Below are positions 14,398 through 15,598 of a stretch of 15,598 nt of DNA, in pieces. Under the pieces are notes generated by a model. The model saw only the letters and a list, made by a program, of their open reading frames with translations, did no database searches and was not told the DNA's origin. This DNA is from Oceanospirillaceae bacterium (GTDB taxonomy: Bacteria; Pseudomonadota; Gammaproteobacteria; Pseudomonadales; Balneatricaceae): assembly GCA_003523085.1 (NCBI GenBank), contig DPHD01000074.1, forward strand, positions 11,204 to 26,801. The letters run 5' to 3'. Made by a program: the position numbers and the translations under genes. Within the stretch, counting starts at the first letter, position 1, and each line of letters begins with the position of its first letter.

Positions 14398-15188
14398 TAG
14401 TTGTCCTTACGTGCCTTGTTAGCTAATGGCTGCGTGCCATCACTCAATGCAAATCGTTGAACTCGGTACACCTGTTCGACATAGGTTAATGCGTCTTCGC
14501 GGGTCATGGTTTTGGTTAGCTGGTAGGTCTCTAACTCCACTTGCAAAGCTAACGCCGGGTGTTTTGCGATACTTTGCGCGAGCTCTTCAGCCCTGAATAA
14601 AAGTTTATCTTGGGGCACAATTTCGTTGATTAGATGATTGCTCAGTGCATAATCTGCATCAACAAGTTGCCCTGTAAGCACCATGAACATGGCTGCCGTG
14701 TGGGGTATTTGTTGGCTCAACTGGGTGGCCCCTGCAGCACCGCCCATGCCGTAGGTGATTTCTGGAAAACCAAAACGCGCTTTAGGTGTAGCAATGCGTA
14801 AGTCCGTCATCATTAACAAGTAAGCCAACCCCTGCCCGACACATGCGCCCTGCACCGCCGCAATAAGCGGTTTGGTACGTTTGAGCCTTAGCACTTCGCG
14901 CTCCCAACCTGGATAACCTACCTCTCGTAACTGCTCAGAAGGGGTAAAGTGGCGCTGCATTAACTGCGCATCGGTATATTCGGGCCGTGGGGACTTGATG
15001 TCATCACCAGCACAAAACGCGCCTTCGCCCGCACTGCGCCAAATGCCTACCTTTAGACTGGAGTCAGCATAGAATTCCTGCAACACTTGATAAAACTGCT
15101 TATGAAGGTCCGCCGTAAATGTATTAACGGGCGCGTTGTCCAACACAATGTGGGCAAGGGAACCTTGGCGAATTAATTCAATACTCAT
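14397..15188 (-). CDS. Enoyl-CoA hydratase/isomerase (crotonase) family protein
   Basis: The 263-residue protein has the crotonase landmarks: LDNAPVNTFTADL near the N-terminus, the CoA/oxyanion-hole motif FCAGDDI (58-64), the second oxyanion segment GACVGQGLAYLLMMTDLRIA (114-133) and FGFPEITYGMGG (139-150). Glu 143 corresponds to one catalytic Glu of rat hydratase (Glu164). The other (Glu144, in GGGxE) has no clear counterpart, since the segment reads GQGLAY. A different crotonase reaction (isomerase, hydrolase, lyase or carnitinyl-CoA-dehydratase type) is therefore as likely as simple hydration. It is the first gene of the six-gene operon, coupled to the acyl-CoA ligase (TAATG overlap), and divergent from the TetR-type gene, with a palindrome between. 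It presumably acts on the CoA thioester made by the ligase. Confidence 0.88.
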   Translation of the reverse strand: MSIELIRQGSLAHIVLDNAPVNTFTADLHKQFYQVLQEFYADSSLKVGIWRSAGEGAFCAGDDIKSPRPEYTDAQLMQRHFTPSEQLREVGYPGWEREVLRLKRTKPLIAAVQGACVGQGLAYLLMMTDLRIATPKARFGFPEITYGMGGAAGATQLSQQIPHTAAMFMVLTGQLVDADYALSNHLINEIVPQDKLLFRAEELAQSIAKHPALALQVELETYQLTKTMTREDALTYVEQVYRVQRFALSDGTQPLANKARKDN

Positions 15189-15237
15189 GTCACTGCTCGG
15201 CTGAATTTGATTGTTTTAAGTGGTTGCATTGTGTATT

Positions 15238-15263
15238 ATTAGAATTGAAATTTCAATACTAAT
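15238..15263. promoter_or_regulatory. Near-perfect palindrome, probable TetR-family operator
   Basis: A 26-bp inverted repeat has core ATTGAAATTTCAAT (15244-15257, perfect) flanked by one mismatched pair and then matching ATTAG and CTAAT arms. It lies in the 93-base divergent intergenic region, 18 bases before the TetR-type ATG and 50 bases upstream of the hydratase ATG. Each strand of the core contains TTGAAA, a possible -35 element, so a bound repressor could block both promoters. Autoregulation and operon control by the divergent regulator is the expected arrangement. Confidence 0.7.
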
Positions 15264-15281
15264 TTCGAGACAAACTACAAA

Positions 15282-15598
15282 ATGACATCAAAAATACCCA
15301 CACCCACTGCTACAAAAGTACCTAAACGCCGCGTGGTACAACAGCAGCGCAGCAAAGACAGCCAAATTAAATTACTTGCGGCAGCCAATGAATTATTTGC
15401 CGAAAAGGGCTTCCAGCGCACCAAAGTCACCGATATTATCCAGCGCTCTGGTTGTTCTATTGGTTCTTTCTACCACCAATTTACCGATAAACATGGCATC
15501 TTTGAGGTACTGTTTCAACGCTACCTGGATGCCGCCAAGAACAACATTGATAACACCCGATTTGACCCAGCTACTACCCCGGAGTTAGTTCAGGCACT
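15282..15598 (+). CDS. TetR/AcrR-family transcriptional regulator, 3' end missing
   Basis: The frame opens at ATG 15282-15284 and runs off the window after 105 codons. After a basic, disordered N-terminus (MTSKIPTPTATKVPKRR) comes the TetR DNA-binding domain. IKLLAAANELFAEKGFQRTK (29-48) is helix 1, and VTDIIQRSGCSIGSFYHQF (49-67) is the helix-turn-helix with the family's typical SxGSFYxxF ending. DKHGIFEVLFQRYLDAA then leads into the ligand domain, which is mostly outside the window. It is divergent from the amidase/TRAP/CoA-ligase operon and shares the palindromic intergenic region with it. It probably represses that operon until the substrate or its CoA ester binds. Ligand specificity cannot be judged. 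Confidence 0.92.
   Translation, partial: MTSKIPTPTATKVPKRRVVQQQRSKDSQIKLLAAANELFAEKGFQRTKVTDIIQRSGCSIGSFYHQFTDKHGIFEVLFQRYLDAAKNNIDNTRFDPATTPELVQA

Noticed and set aside
1..15598. tRNA or rRNA genes, insertion sequences, CRISPR arrays, phage or toxin-antitoxin modules
   Set aside because: No tRNA-like cloverleaf ending, transposase motif, terminal inverted repeats or regularly spaced repeats were seen on reading both strands; gene order looks like ordinary chromosome.

Overview
The window looks like chromosome of a Gram-negative gammaproteobacterium, probably marine or aquatic. The basis is a CysG-type methyltransferase fragment very close in motif to the enterobacterial enzyme, an EamA-type exporter, a TRAP transporter and B12-riboswitch control of cobalt uptake. 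GC looks near 50% by eye. I see no tRNA, rRNA, insertion sequence, CRISPR array or phage gene. Taxonomy below class level is a guess.

Layout: (1) 1-5244, plus strand: the 3' end of cysG, a 161-residue coiled-coil protein of unknown function, an EamA-like exporter, a membrane sulfatase/LTA-synthase-like protein, a secreted Ala/Gly/Ser/Val-rich protein and a DUF2145 protein. The last two overlap by 4 bases. (2) 5228-7402, minus strand: a cobalamin riboswitch followed by cbtB, cbtA, an unrecognised 117-residue protein and a His-rich NiCoT/UreH-type nickel/cobalt transporter. This is a B12-repressed cobalt-import operon with two transporter types. (3) 7541-8582, plus: ilvE-type branched-chain aminotransferase with its own extended -10 promoter. 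(4) 8558-15188, minus: a six-gene catabolic operon read from the right: enoyl-CoA hydratase-like protein, acyl-CoA ligase, TRAP receptor DctP, TRAP small and large permeases, and an amidase. A TetR-family regulator (15282 to the window end) is divergent, and a 26-bp near-palindrome lies between. The operon plausibly imports an organic acid or amide, hydrolyses the amide, activates the acid with CoA and starts its breakdown. The substrate cannot be read from sequence.

The most unusual property is that three otherwise well-preserved genes each carry one in-frame stop codon with perfect reading-frame continuity on both sides: the sulfatase (TGA, codon 90), the acyl-CoA ligase (TGA, codon 418) and dctP (TAG, codon 42). 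At two of the sites tryptophan (TGG) fits the context well. TGA and TAG both end other intact genes here, so genome-wide recoding is not supported. Recent pseudogenisation, nonsense suppression or assembly error remain possible. I found no convincing new defence or mobile system. The better leads are the unknown protein inside the riboswitch operon, the DUF2145 pair and the stop-codon pattern.
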